From CAWKPF01 sp963851415 (GTDB taxonomy: Bacteria; Acidobacteriota; Thermoanaerobaculia; Multivoradales; Multivoraceae): a DNA stretch of 64,000 bases. Positions 1-8,899 of the stretch are shown piece after piece (the first letter of the stretch is position 1; the number at the start of each line of letters is the position of its first letter). The notes below the pieces were generated by a model. That model searched no databases, was not told the DNA's origin, and saw only the letters and a program-made list of their open reading frames with translations. The DNA is taken from assembly GCA_963851415.1 (NCBI GenBank), contig CAWKPF010000003.1, positions 1,550,001 to 1,614,000 on the forward strand. The letters are read 5' to 3'. The translations under genes were made by a program, and so were the position numbers.

Positions 1-556
1 CCTTTTGATGGGCCATGGCGGTGAGGCCGGATCGGAGCTTCTCCACGGCTCGGTCCTCGTCCCGAAACCAACTCTCCGAGCGCACGTCGAAGCGCAGCCG
101 GGATGGGTCGATGGCAGGCTTGTTGAATCGGATCGCCGGGGCCCTCACGTGAACCGTGTCGCCGTCCAGGAGGAACTCCCACTCGCCTTCGAGATCGAGG
201 AAGTAGGTGTACTGGACGGGAGCGGTGGCCTCGACCACCACCTCGGGGAGCTCGAGTTGGCCCCACAGGGTCGAGGCGTAGTCTTCTCGACGGAAGAGCT
301 CGAGTTGCTCGAGAGTGGCGAACTGGAGATAGCTGGTGCCGCTGATCTCGGTCGCATAGGACAGGAAGCTGGTCGTCACCGTGCCTTCGTTGAAGGCCTT
401 GGCGATGTCGCGTAGGTCGTGCAGCACGTCACGCCCGGAATCGAGGATGTCACCCGGCACATCGCGCAGCTCCTTGAATACGTAGAGGCTCGCGAGCACG
501 AGCGCGAGGGAAACCAAGGTAAAGGCCAGCGGCCATGAGAATCGACGCGACTCCAT
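1..556 (-). CDS. DUF4230-like membrane-anchored protein (3' end beyond left edge)
   Basis: The reading frame is open from an ATG at 556-554 to the left edge, giving 185 codons without a stop. The product starts with a short basic stretch (MESRRFSWP) and one hydrophobic segment at about residues 8-26. It continues as a soluble extracytoplasmic domain rich in strand-like segments, including YTYFLDLEGEWEF and VRAPAIRFNKPAI. A signal-anchor followed by this fold resembles the DUF4230 family, whose function is unknown. The start lies back to back with the dynamin-like gene, with about 25 bp between start codons, so each promoter must lie within or beside the other gene. No good ribosome binding site is visible. 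The family call is by resemblance only. Confidence 0.55.
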   Translation of the reverse strand, partial: MESRRFSWPLAFTLVSLALVLASLYVFKELRDVPGDILDSGRDVLHDLRDIAKAFNEGTVTTSFLSYATEISGTSYLQFATLEQLELFRREDYASTLWGQLELPEVVVEATAPVQYTYFLDLEGEWEFLLDGDTVHVRAPAIRFNKPAIDPSRLRFDVRSESWFRDEDRAVEKLRSGLTAMAHQK

Positions 557-581
557 GAAAGGAATGGTAGCGGAGGTTAGG

Positions 582-2333
582 ATGGCGACCATCATGTCTG
601 TCGACCCGCAGAGGATCCTTCCCGAGCCTTATCGAGAAATGCTCGCCCGTGAGCGGGCGCTGCTGGGTGATCTCCGCACCATCCTCGCCCGTCAGCAGGC
701 GCCGGCCGAGGCGCAGGCGGCACTGGCCGATTCGCTGGCACAGCTGGACGAGCTCTTCTCTCTCGTGGTGGTGGGGGAGTTCAATGCCGGCAAGTCGGTG
801 TTCGTCAACGCTCTGCTCGGAGAGCACTTGTTGCTCGAAGGGGTGACTCCGACGACCAGTCGCATTCACCTCGTGCGCTGGGGCGAGATTCTCCGTACGA
901 CAACCAGTCCCGATGGATTCGAAGTGGTCGAGACCCCCAACGACCTGCTCCGTGATCTCGTCGTGGTCGACACCCCGGGTACCAACGCGATCGATCGTGA
1001 GCACGAGGCTCTGACCCAGCGGTTCGTACCGCGGGCCGATCAGGTGTTGTTCGTCACCTCGGCAGATCGCCCCTTTACCGAGAGCGAGCGCGCCTTTCTG
1101 GAGCAACTGCGGGACTGGGGGAAGAAGATCGTGATCGCGATCAACAAGGTCGACATCCTCGAGGGTGAGGCAGAGCTCGCCGAGGTACGGGAGTTCGTGG
1201 CCACCAGCGCGCGAGGCCTGCTCGGACTCGAGCCGGCGATCTTTGCAGTGAGTGCGCGCCGAGCGCTCCGACACAAGCTGGACTCCGCCGAGCTGGCCGA
1301 TCCAGGCTTCGAGGAGCTGGAGGCACATGTACGCTCGATTCTCGACGAAGAGGAGCGAGTGCGCCTCAAGTTGTCGAACCCGCTGGGTGTCGGCCTGCGA
1401 GTCGGTAAGCAACAGCGAGCGGAGCTCGAAGAGCGGCTGCGGCTGCTGTCGGGAGACCTGACGACCCTCGCGGATCTCGAGTCTCAGGCGGAGCGATACC
1501 GAGAGGACATGGAGCGCGAATTCCGCTTTCGGATGGGCGACATCGAGAAACTCGTGCATCGGATGGAGAATCGAGGAGTCGAGTTCTTCGACGAGCGACT
1601 CCGGCTGCTGCGCATCCCGGAGTTGCTCAATCGCTCCCAGACCCAGCTCCAGTTCGAGCGCGAGGTGATCGGTGACACTCCCGCCCAGATCGAGTCGCAG
1701 GTTCGCGATCTGATCGATTGGATGGTCGAGAGCGAGTTGCGCCAGTGGCAGGCGGTGGTCGAGCACACGAGGCGTCGTCAGGCAGCGCACGGTTCGCGCG
1801 TGGTGGGCGAAAGCGGAGCGGGGGGGTTCGAAAGCTCCCGCGAGCAGCTGCTCGCGCGGCTGGGCCGCGGGGCCAGTCGAGCGATGGAAGACTACGATCG
1901 CCAGCACGAGGCAGAGCGCATGGCGGACAGTGTGAGGACAGCAGTGGCCGGCAGCGCAGTGCTGCAGGCGGGCGCGGTGGGTCTGGGGGGGCTCGTGGCG
2001 CTGGTGGCGTCGAGCACGGCAGTCGACATCACGGGCATTCTGGCGGCGGGGGCGATGGCGACCCTGGGGCTGTTCGTGATCCCCGCAAAGCGCGAGCAGG
2101 CGAAGCGTCAGCTGCGCAAGAGACTGGCCGTGATGCGAGATCAGCTGATCGGTGGTCTGGAGACGGAGTTCGGTGACGAGATCGGGCGCAGTCTCCGTCG
2201 CCTCGAAGAAGCCACGGCTCCGTACACTCGCTTCGTTCGCTCCGAGCGCGAGCGGCTGGCCCTCGAAGTCGAGGATCTGGAGGCCGTTCTCGGTGGAATG
2301 ATCGAGCTGGAAGGTCAGTTGGAGAAGGCCTGA
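582..2333 (+). CDS. Bacterial dynamin-like GTPase
   Basis: This 583-residue protein is a large GTPase of the dynamin superfamily. The G1 P-loop GEFNAGKS is at residues 65-72, the switch threonines follow in TPTTS, G3 is DTPG at 130-133 and G4 is NKVD at 188-191. The middle is a long charged helical region. A hydrophobic, glycine/alanine-rich segment at roughly 455-505 is the likely membrane paddle, followed by a helical tail, which is the order seen in bacterial dynamin-like proteins. Such proteins bind and remodel membranes, and the substrate membrane here is unknown. The ATG at 582 was preferred to one at 555 because GGAGG sits 5 bases upstream of it. Bacterial dynamins often occur in pairs, but only one is seen here. 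Confidence 0.9.
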   Translation: MATIMSVDPQRILPEPYREMLARERALLGDLRTILARQQAPAEAQAALADSLAQLDELFSLVVVGEFNAGKSVFVNALLGEHLLLEGVTPTTSRIHLVRWGEILRTTTSPDGFEVVETPNDLLRDLVVVDTPGTNAIDREHEALTQRFVPRADQVLFVTSADRPFTESERAFLEQLRDWGKKIVIAINKVDILEGEAELAEVREFVATSARGLLGLEPAIFAVSARRALRHKLDSAELADPGFEELEAHVRSILDEEERVRLKLSNPLGVGLRVGKQQRAELEERLRLLSGDLTTLADLESQAERYREDMEREFRFRMGDIEKLVHRMENRGVEFFDERLRLLRIPELLNRSQTQLQFEREVIGDTPAQIESQVRDLIDWMVESELRQWQAVVEHTRRRQAAHGSRVVGESGAGGFESSREQLLARLGRGASRAMEDYDRQHEAERMADSVRTAVAGSAVLQAGAVGLGGLVALVASSTAVDITGILAAGAMATLGLFVIPAKREQAKRQLRKRLAVMRDQLIGGLETEFGDEIGRSLRRLEEATAPYTRFVRSERERLALEVEDLEAVLGGMIELEGQLEKA

Positions 2334-2470
2334 ACGACCGCGGACGGCAGCATCGGCCTTCTGAGGGCTTCCTGTATCATGGGCCAGTCCGCTCGGAAGG
2401 CGACACCGATGAGGTCCTTGCCCACTTGATACTCCCAGGGGTTCGAGGGGAAGCATCGCGTGTCGGCCAT
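2315..2470 (-). CDS. Possible 51-codon small ORF, antisense to dynamin 3' end
   Basis: A minus-strand frame runs ATG to TGA for 51 codons, beginning MADTRCFPSNPWEYQVGKDL. It fills most of the otherwise empty gap between the dynamin-like gene and the first propeller gene, and overlaps the dynamin stop. About four fifths of its third codon positions are G or C, as in real genes here, but the ribosome binding site is weak. I do not recognise the protein. It could be a genuine small gene or a chance frame. Confidence 0.25.
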   Translation of the reverse strand: MADTRCFPSNPWEYQVGKDLIGVAFRADWPMIQEALRRPMLPSAVVQAFSN

Positions 2471-2514
2471 CTCAGAGTGAAGGCAGCCTGTTCGAATTCA
2501 CCGTAGACCATGCC

Positions 2515-2538
2515 GCGAGCCCCGCCGATGGGGCTCGC
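2515..2538 (+). promoter_or_regulatory. 5' UTR hairpin before the first propeller gene
   Basis: A perfect 9-bp stem (GCGAGCCCC with GGGGCTCGC) around a 6-base loop ends 8 bases before the AGGAG ribosome binding site of the gene at 2559. There is no T-run, so it is not a typical intrinsic terminator. It could protect the mRNA end or affect translation. The structure is seen directly and its role is a guess. Confidence 0.35.
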
Positions 2539-2558
2539 ACGAGTGCAGGAGAGTCGTC

Positions 2559-4793
2559 ATGTCTTTCGTAGGATCGACCGCAGTGAAGAACCGGTACCGT
2601 GCAGGGGGTCGATCGGTGTGTGCGTCGCTCGCCTCTGCAATCGCGCTCGTGATGAGCATTCCCGCCTTTGCCGGAGACTGGACACAGTGGCGGGGTCCAT
2701 CCCAGACGGGGGAGTCGGGGGAGACCGGCCTGATCTCGACCTGGTCGCAGGAGGGCGAGAACCTGATCTGGCGCCAGGACTTCACGGGCCGCTCGACGCC
2801 GGTGGTGCACCAGGGGCGGGTCTTCGTGACCGGACGGGCAGGGACGGGGATCGACCGACGCGAGGTGTTGTCGGCCTTCGACGCGGAGACGGGCGAGGCG
2901 CTCTGGGAGCGCACGATCACCACTCAGCTGACCACCGTTCCCTTTCAGCGAGCGGGTTGGGCCGGCCCTGCGGTCGACCGGGAGACCGGCTACGTGTATG
3001 CCCAGGGTGTGGGCGGCCCGATCGTCTGCTACGACCGGGATGGCAATCTGGTGTGGAGCCGGCACCTCTACGAAGAGCTGGGGCGGTTCTCCGGGTACGG
3101 TGGACGTACCTCGACCCCGCTGATCGATGAGGACCTGCTGATCCTCAACGTGATCAACAGCAGCTGGGGGAAGCTCGGGAGGCCCAGTCATCGCTACTTC
3201 GGGTTCGACAAGAAGAGCGGGGACGTGATCTGGATCTCGACTCCTGGCGGTACGCCGTACGACCTCAACACGACCTCCAACGGCTCCGTTTCCGTGATCG
3301 GCGGCCGGCGGCTCTACATCGACGGCAACGCTGATGGGCACATCTATGCGATCGAGGCGCGGACCGGCAAGAAGGTGTGGGAATTCGAATTGTCCAAGAG
3401 AGGCGTGAACAGCTCCCCGGTCGTGGTGGATGACACCGTGTATGTGGGCCACTCCGAGGAGAACGTCGACGAAGGCACGCTCGGGCGGATCGTGGCGATC
3501 GACGCGACCGGAGCGGGAGACGTGACCAAGACCCACGAGAAGTGGCGGCGCGACATCGCGATGGGCTTCCCGTCGCCGCTGTACCACGATGGTCGCCTCT
3601 ACGTGCAGGACAACTCGGCGAACATGTACGCCCTGAAGATCGAGACCGGTGAGACCGTGTGGGAGCACGAGATCGGAACCGTGGGCAAGAACGCGCCGGT
3701 CTGGGCCGACGGCAAGATCTATGCGACCGAAGTCAACGGGCGCTTCACCATCCTTCGCGATCGCGGCGACAGCGTCGAGGTTCTGGACGAAGAGATCCTG
3801 GCCATGCCGGGCGAGGAGCGTGAGGCCGAGGTCTACGCCTCTCCGGCGATCGCCTACGGCCGGATCTACTTCGCCAGCGAGGAGGGGCTCTATTGTCTCG
3901 GCGACAAGAGTCGAGATTTCGAAATCGTCGACTCAGCGGCCGCGGCGATGGCTGCCGAGGGAGGCTCCGAGGTTCCCGCGACCATGCTCGTGGTGCCGGG
4001 GGACGTCACCGTGGAGCTTGGAGACACTGTGGACTACGAGGTCCGCACCTATAACGACCACGGTCGTGAGCTCGGGCGTCTGAAGAAGGGCGAGTGGGGA
4101 CTCGAGGCCCTGCGTGGTGGGATCGACGGAGACGGCCTGCTGACGATTGCCGGCAGCGGCCCGCCGATGGCGGGTGAGGTGATCTTCAAGATGGAGGGAC
4201 TCGAGGCGCGAGGACGGGTGCGAGCCTTCGGTGAGCTGCCCTACGAAGAGAGCTTCGACGACATCGAAGGTCGGGGCCGGTCGTGGTGGCTGGGCTCGGG
4301 TCGCTACGAGGTGGTGGAGATGGGTGAGGGCAAGGTACTGCAGAAGCCGGTGGCCCCCAGTGGGCTGCTGCGCTCGAACCTGCTGATCGGCCCCCCCGGA
4401 CTCTCCGGCTACACCATACAGGCGGACCTGCAGGGGGCGCAGACGGGTCGGCGCCGGACCGATGCCGGCGTGGTGAACCAGGGCTACATTCTGGACCTGC
4501 TCGGCAACAGCCAGAAACTCCAGATCCGCTCGTGGTCGGCAGAAATGCGCATGGCCGAGACCATCGATTTCTCGTGGGAGATGGACGTCTGGTACACGAT
4601 GAAGCTGCGGGTCGATGTCGAGAAGGGCGAAGCCGTGGTGCGAGGCAAGGTGTGGCCGCGGGGCCAGGCCGAGCCCGCTGACTGGACCATTACCGCTCGC
4701 GATCCTCAGCCGAACGCCATGGGTGCACCGGGCGTTCAGGGCTATTCACCGGCGCCGATCCACTTCGACAACGTCCGAGTGACCGCGAACTGA
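2559..4793 (+). CDS. Exported PQQ-type beta-propeller protein with C-terminal beta-sandwich
   Basis: This is a 744-residue exported protein. The signal peptide ends near residue 38 (SIPAFA before GDW) and the mature start DWTQWRGPSQTG is typical of PQQ-binding-like (BamB-type) propellers. Propeller repeats of the type 'G.VYALD..TGE.VW' run to about residue 455. The remaining 290 residues lack these repeats and look like one or two beta-sandwich domains, ending in the IHFDNVRV type of motif found in laminin-G/DUF1080-like folds. It is probably periplasmic, and no catalytic site is evident. It may be a scaffold, a sensor or a quinoprotein-like enzyme. AGGAG lies 6-12 bases before the ATG. It is the first of three propeller genes in this block. 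Confidence 0.85.
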   Translation: MSFVGSTAVKNRYRAGGRSVCASLASAIALVMSIPAFAGDWTQWRGPSQTGESGETGLISTWSQEGENLIWRQDFTGRSTPVVHQGRVFVTGRAGTGIDRREVLSAFDAETGEALWERTITTQLTTVPFQRAGWAGPAVDRETGYVYAQGVGGPIVCYDRDGNLVWSRHLYEELGRFSGYGGRTSTPLIDEDLLILNVINSSWGKLGRPSHRYFGFDKKSGDVIWISTPGGTPYDLNTTSNGSVSVIGGRRLYIDGNADGHIYAIEARTGKKVWEFELSKRGVNSSPVVVDDTVYVGHSEENVDEGTLGRIVAIDATGAGDVTKTHEKWRRDIAMGFPSPLYHDGRLYVQDNSANMYALKIETGETVWEHEIGTVGKNAPVWADGKIYATEVNGRFTILRDRGDSVEVLDEEILAMPGEEREAEVYASPAIAYGRIYFASEEGLYCLGDKSRDFEIVDSAAAAMAAEGGSEVPATMLVVPGDVTVELGDTVDYEVRTYNDHGRELGRLKKGEWGLEALRGGIDGDGLLTIAGSGPPMAGEVIFKMEGLEARGRVRAFGELPYEESFDDIEGRGRSWWLGSGRYEVVEMGEGKVLQKPVAPSGLLRSNLLIGPPGLSGYTIQADLQGAQTGRRRTDAGVVNQGYILDLLGNSQKLQIRSWSAEMRMAETIDFSWEMDVWYTMKLRVDVEKGEAVVRGKVWPRGQAEPADWTITARDPQPNAMGAPGVQGYSPAPIHFDNVRVTAN

Positions 4794-4860
4794 GTTCCGA
4801 AGGCTTTTCCACTCCAACTGACGAACGTCCGGACCGAGGAGCGCTTCGCGCTCGAAGGGT

Positions 4861-6321
4861 ATGAGCATGAGCAAGAAAAACAGCAATACAACTCTCTTCG
4901 TCTTCCTGGTGGTGCTCGCGGCCATCGCGGTGCTTCCCGGTGCGGCAGCAGCGAGCGAGAAGGACACCCCGGCCATGTTCGGTGGAGATCCTTCCCGCAA
5001 CATGGTTTCGGACGAGACGGGTCTGCTTTCCGAGTGGGATGTCGACAGCGGGGAAGGCGTCAAATGGCGCGCCAAGCTCGGCTCCCAGACCTACGCCGGT
5101 CCGGTCTACCATGACGGACGCGTGTACGTCGGCACCAACAACGAGGGCGGTCGCCGCCCCGGTATCGAGGGAGACAAGGGCGTCGTGATGGCGTTCAATG
5201 CCGCGGACGGCGAGTTGCTCTGGCAGGCCACACACGACAAGTTGCCCGCGGGTCGTGTCAACGACTGGCCCATGCAGGGCGTCTGCTCGACGCCCTACAT
5301 CATTGGCGACACGGTCTACTACCTGGCCAACACCGCGGAGGTCGTGGCGGCCGATGTGCAGGGCTTCGCCAACGGTAATGACGGTCCTTTCCAGGATGAG
5401 CAGTACACCGAGGCGCAGGACGCCGACATCCTGTGGAAGTTCGACCTCATCGGTGAGCTCGATGTCTTCCCCCACAACCTTGCGGCCAGCTCGCCGGTCG
5501 TGATCGACGACATCGTGTTCGTGACCACCGGCAACGGGGTCGACGAGGGTCACGTCAACATTCCCTCGCCGCTGGGCCCGAGCTTCGTGGCCCTCGATGC
5601 CAAAACGGGTGAGCTGGTGTGGGAGAGCGCAGATCCCGGGGAGAACATCCTGCATGGCACCTGGTCGAACGCGGCCTTCGGAGTCGTCGACGGGGTCGCG
5701 CAGGTCGCTTTCCCGGGCGGGGACGGATGGCTCTACGCGTATGCGCCGGCGGACGGTCGCCTGCTTTGGAAGTTCGACCTCAATCCGAAGGACTCCAAGT
5801 GGGCCCTCGGTGGCCGTGGCACGCGGAACAACATCATTTCGACTCCGGTGTTCTACAACAACCGGTTCTACGTGGCCGTGGGGCAGGATCCGGAGCACGG
5901 CGAGGGGCCGGGTGGCTTCTTCGCGATCGACGCGACGAAAGAAGGCGATGTCACGGATGTCGCCGGAGTGTGGTCACGCGGCGGCGACGACTTCCACCGG
6001 ACGATCTCGACCGCAGCCATCAAGGATGGCGTGGTCTACATTGCCGATCTGAGCGGTTTCCTCTACGCGCTCGACGCGGAGACCGGCGAGCACTACTGGA
6101 CGCACGACACCTTTGCGGCGATCTGGGGCTCGGCCTTCGTAGCGGATGGAAAGGTCTATCTCGGTGACGAGGATGGCGACATCGTGATCCTCAAGGAGGG
6201 CAAGAAGCTCGAGATCATCGGCGAGATGAACATGGGAAGTGCCGTCTACACGACGCCGATCGCCAAGGACGGCGTGCTCTACGTCGCTACCCGCTCCGAG
6301 CTCTTCGCACTTGGCGAGTGA
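4861..6321 (+). CDS. Exported PQQ-type beta-propeller protein
   Basis: This 486-residue protein has a clear signal peptide, with the hydrophobic stretch LFVFLVVLAAIAVLPGAAAA before SEKD. The rest is a propeller with repeats such as GVVMAFNAADGELLWQA, FVALDAKTGELVWESA and LYALDAETGEHYW. The VFPHNLAASSPVV segment and long inter-blade loops recall quinoprotein alcohol dehydrogenase-like propellers. I do not see an adjacent cysteine pair or other feature that would establish real PQQ binding. It begins 67 bp after the first propeller gene, so the two may be co-transcribed. ATGs at 4861 and 4867 are both possible starts. Confidence 0.85.
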   Translation: MSMSKKNSNTTLFVFLVVLAAIAVLPGAAAASEKDTPAMFGGDPSRNMVSDETGLLSEWDVDSGEGVKWRAKLGSQTYAGPVYHDGRVYVGTNNEGGRRPGIEGDKGVVMAFNAADGELLWQATHDKLPAGRVNDWPMQGVCSTPYIIGDTVYYLANTAEVVAADVQGFANGNDGPFQDEQYTEAQDADILWKFDLIGELDVFPHNLAASSPVVIDDIVFVTTGNGVDEGHVNIPSPLGPSFVALDAKTGELVWESADPGENILHGTWSNAAFGVVDGVAQVAFPGGDGWLYAYAPADGRLLWKFDLNPKDSKWALGGRGTRNNIISTPVFYNNRFYVAVGQDPEHGEGPGGFFAIDATKEGDVTDVAGVWSRGGDDFHRTISTAAIKDGVVYIADLSGFLYALDAETGEHYWTHDTFAAIWGSAFVADGKVYLGDEDGDIVILKEGKKLEIIGEMNMGSAVYTTPIAKDGVLYVATRSELFALGE

Positions 6322-7465
6322 CTCGGCGCGCCGGCCCGCGCATGCTCTGTGGTCGGCACAGACGCGCGCGGGCCTCATCGTCTTCGGTCCCGGAAGCCTG
6401 GCCTCCCTGGGTGAATCGGTGCGCGCCCATGGGGGGCGTCGAGTGTTGCTGGTCACCGATCCCGGTCTCGAGGCTGCGGGCCATCCCGCCCGGGCGCTCC
6501 AGCTACTCCGCGATGCGGGGCTGGCGGTGTCGTGCTTCGACGGAGTGGTGGAGAATCCATCGGAAGCGCACGTCGCCGCCGGAGCGGCGGTGGCGCGAGA
6601 GCACCGGGCCGACTTCATCGTGGGTCTGGGCGGCGGCAGCTCGATGGATTGTGCCAAGGGGATCAACTTCGTCTCCACCAACGGCGGGAGGATGGAGGAC
6701 TACTGGGGATTCGGCAAGACGAAGCAGCGACTGCTTCCCTCGATCGGAATTCCCACCACAGCGGGAACCGGGAGCGAGGCCCAGTCGTACGCCATCATCG
6801 CGCGTGACAGCGACCATCGCAAGATGGCTTGCGGCGACGAGGGAGCGTTGTTTCGGCAGGTGATCCTCGATCCCGAGCTGCTTCGCACCGTTCCGGCCTT
6901 CGTGGCACACTGCAGCGGCATCGACGCTCTCTCCCATGCGGTCGAGAGCTTCGTCAGTCGGGACGGGAATCCGTTGTCTCGGCTCTACGCCGCGGATGCG
7001 TGGCGTCGACTCGACGGTGGGATCGACGAGGTCTTCGCCGGCGATGCGACCCTCGACACCTGGGGCGAGATGTCGATCGGCGCCTATCTCGCGGGAGCGG
7101 CGATCGAGGCCTCGATGCTCGGTGCAGCGCACGCGTGTGCGAATCCTCTGACGGCGACGTTCGGCACGGTGCACGGGGTGGCTCTCGGGGTGATGATGCC
7201 GGTAGTGATTCGCTACAACGGCGAGATGGTGGGCGAATCCTACGATCGGCTCGCCGGGGACCGCGGGGGCACCGAGCTCCTGGCGAGTCGTTTCGAGGGC
7301 TTGTGCAAAGCGGCCGGCCTGCCGACGAAGCTTAGCGATCTGGGCGTCGGGGTGGCCGATCTGGAGGGTCTGGCGGCCGGAGCCGCCGAGCAGTGGACCG
7401 GGACCTTCAACCCCCGCCCGGTCGGAGAGCGGGAGTTTCTGGATCTCTACCGGGCCGCCCTCTAG
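6311..7465 (+). CDS. Iron-containing (type III) alcohol dehydrogenase
   Basis: This is a cytoplasmic NAD(P)-dependent dehydrogenase of the iron-type alcohol dehydrogenase family, 384 residues long as expected. The nucleotide-binding loop GGGSSMDCAKG and the TTAGTGSE motif are intact. Metal ligands can be read as D and H in GIDALSHAVE, H in GAAHACANPL and H in TVHGVALG. The usual 'H-x3-H' of this last region (HGMAHPLG in FucO) is H-x3-N here, so the second, non-ligand histidine is asparagine. No ATG fits the family N-terminus. A TTG at 6311 overlaps the upstream propeller stop by 11 bases and gives the right length. The substrate is unknown. Its place inside the block suggests a specialised role rather than bulk alcohol metabolism. 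Confidence 0.85.
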   Translation: MASDSARRPAHALWSAQTRAGLIVFGPGSLASLGESVRAHGGRRVLLVTDPGLEAAGHPARALQLLRDAGLAVSCFDGVVENPSEAHVAAGAAVAREHRADFIVGLGGGSSMDCAKGINFVSTNGGRMEDYWGFGKTKQRLLPSIGIPTTAGTGSEAQSYAIIARDSDHRKMACGDEGALFRQVILDPELLRTVPAFVAHCSGIDALSHAVESFVSRDGNPLSRLYAADAWRRLDGGIDEVFAGDATLDTWGEMSIGAYLAGAAIEASMLGAAHACANPLTATFGTVHGVALGVMMPVVIRYNGEMVGESYDRLAGDRGGTELLASRFEGLCKAAGLPTKLSDLGVGVADLEGLAAGAAEQWTGTFNPRPVGEREFLDLYRAAL

Positions 7466-7479
7466 AGCGCCGTCGAGAG

Positions 7480-7542
7480 GTGGGGACAGGCGCTCCTGCC
7501 GCACGATTCCTGGTTTTCCTCGGAAGGAGTGCCTGTCCCCAC
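7480..7542. repeat. REP-like palindromic element
   Basis: Two 18-base arms, GTGGGGACAGGCGCTCCT at 7480-7497 and AGGAGTGCCTGTCCCCAC at 7525-7542, are inverted copies differing at one position that would form a G-U pair in RNA. They are separated by 27 bases. The GTGGGGACAGGC/GCCTGTCCCCAC core is a recurrent dispersed palindrome in many GC-rich bacterial genomes, associated with REP-type transposases. It lies in the gap between the alcohol dehydrogenase and the third propeller gene. I noticed no other copy in the window. Confidence 0.7.
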
Positions 7543-7619
7543 TTTGGGGGATCCGCGGGCGGGGGAGCGCCGAACATGCTACTACTGCACGGTCAAACAT
7601 GGATTCGAGGACGATGGAC

Positions 7620-8777
7620 ATGAATGGACACAAGATCTCTTTTCAGACCATTCTCCTGCTGCTGACCCTGTCGGCGGTGGCCGTGGTGTCGATGGGTGCG
7701 GCGCCGTTGGCTTCGTCGGAGGATGCCGGCCCGCGGTCCGGCGAGACGGCCTGGCCCATCTGGCGGGGCGACGCCCACGGCACCGGGGTGGCCGCTTCGA
7801 AACTGCCGGCGGACCTCGACGTGGTGTGGAGCGTCGATCTGGGCTCCGACATCGAGTCGAGCGCAGTGATTGACGACGGCACGGTCTACGTCGGCGCCTA
7901 CGACGAATACCTCTACGCTCTCTCCCTTGCAGACGGCAAGGTGAAGTGGAGGTACAAGGCGACGGCCGCGGTGAAGGCCGCTCCCTCGGTGTTCGAGGGA
8001 GTCGTCTACGTCGGTGACGAGTTCGGCGTCTTCCACGCCGTGGATGCCGCGACCGGCGAGGCGAGGTGGACGTTCGAGACGATGGCCGAGATCATCTCGT
8101 CGGCGGCGTTCTACGACGACAGACTGCTGATCGGCTCCTACGACAACAACCTCTACAGTCTGAAGCGCTCTGACGGCTCCCTGGTATGGAAGGTCGAGAC
8201 CGACGGCTACGTCCACGGAACTCCGGCGATCGTGGGTCGCACGACCACGGTCTCGGGGTGTGACGGATTTCTCTGGCTGATTCGCATCGACGACGGAGAG
8301 GTGCTGGGGAAGGTCGATCTGATGGGTCAGGCCGCGTCGTCTCCTGCAGTGATCGAAGGAGTGGCCTATGTCGGCACCTACGAGAACCAGGTCCACGCCG
8401 TGGACCTCGATGCGGCCAAGGTGCTCTGGAGTTACGAGCACCCGCAACGGAAGTTCCCCTACTACGGCTCTGCGGCCGCGACTGCGGACTACGTGGTGAT
8501 CGGGGGGCGGGACAAGATGATCCACAACCTCGATCGGAAGACCGGCGAAGTTCGCTGGACCTGGAACACGGGCGCTCGCATCGACTCCTCCCCGGTTGTG
8601 GTGGGAAACCGCATCTTCTTCGGATCCAAGAACGGCGAGGTCTACGCGCTCGACTCGACGACCGGTCAGCCTGTCTGGCAGTTCGAAACCGGCTCTGCTA
8701 TCGTCACGTCCCCTGCAGTCGCAGATGACCGGCTGGTGATCGGGACGCTCGACGGAATGCTCTACTGCTTCGGCTGA
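7620..8777 (+). CDS. Exported PQQ-type beta-propeller protein (BamB-like)
   Basis: This compact propeller of about 385 residues follows a signal peptide (hydrophobic LLLLTLSAVAVVSMGAAPLA). The mature start WPIWRGDAHGTG resembles the first propeller gene. About seven blades can be counted from repeats such as VYVGAYDEYLYALSLADGKV, FHAVDAATGEARW, LYSLKRSDGSLVW and VYALDSTTGQPVW, and there is no extra domain. It is probably periplasmic. It is BamB-like in fold, but the genetic context does not support a role in outer-membrane protein assembly. ATGs at 7599, 7614 and 7620 compete; GAGG lies 9 bases before 7620. Confidence 0.85.
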   Translation: MNGHKISFQTILLLLTLSAVAVVSMGAAPLASSEDAGPRSGETAWPIWRGDAHGTGVAASKLPADLDVVWSVDLGSDIESSAVIDDGTVYVGAYDEYLYALSLADGKVKWRYKATAAVKAAPSVFEGVVYVGDEFGVFHAVDAATGEARWTFETMAEIISSAAFYDDRLLIGSYDNNLYSLKRSDGSLVWKVETDGYVHGTPAIVGRTTTVSGCDGFLWLIRIDDGEVLGKVDLMGQAASSPAVIEGVAYVGTYENQVHAVDLDAAKVLWSYEHPQRKFPYYGSAAATADYVVIGGRDKMIHNLDRKTGEVRWTWNTGARIDSSPVVVGNRIFFGSKNGEVYALDSTTGQPVWQFETGSAIVTSPAVADDRLVIGTLDGMLYCFG

Positions 8778-8899
8778 TCGGCGTCTCCGGCGATGAATGG
8801 CCCGACTCGGCCAGCTCGCTGCACGCGCCTGCCGCCCCGAGTTCCTCTTCCCAGCCACCGATCCCGAGCCTTCTCCCGAGAGACAGAGTACCGAGTACC

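Noticed and set aside
450..2456. 668-codon minus-strand frame opposite the dynamin-like gene
   Set aside because: Antisense shadow. The sense frame has the full set of GTPase motifs.
2487..2505. tRNA T-loop-like GTTCGAATTC
   Set aside because: No acceptor stem, anticodon arm or CCA end fits around it.
2559..8777. Calling the propeller proteins PQQ-dependent dehydrogenases
   Set aside because: Only the generic propeller repeats are visible. No PQQ ligand set, disulfide pair or cytochrome domain was found.
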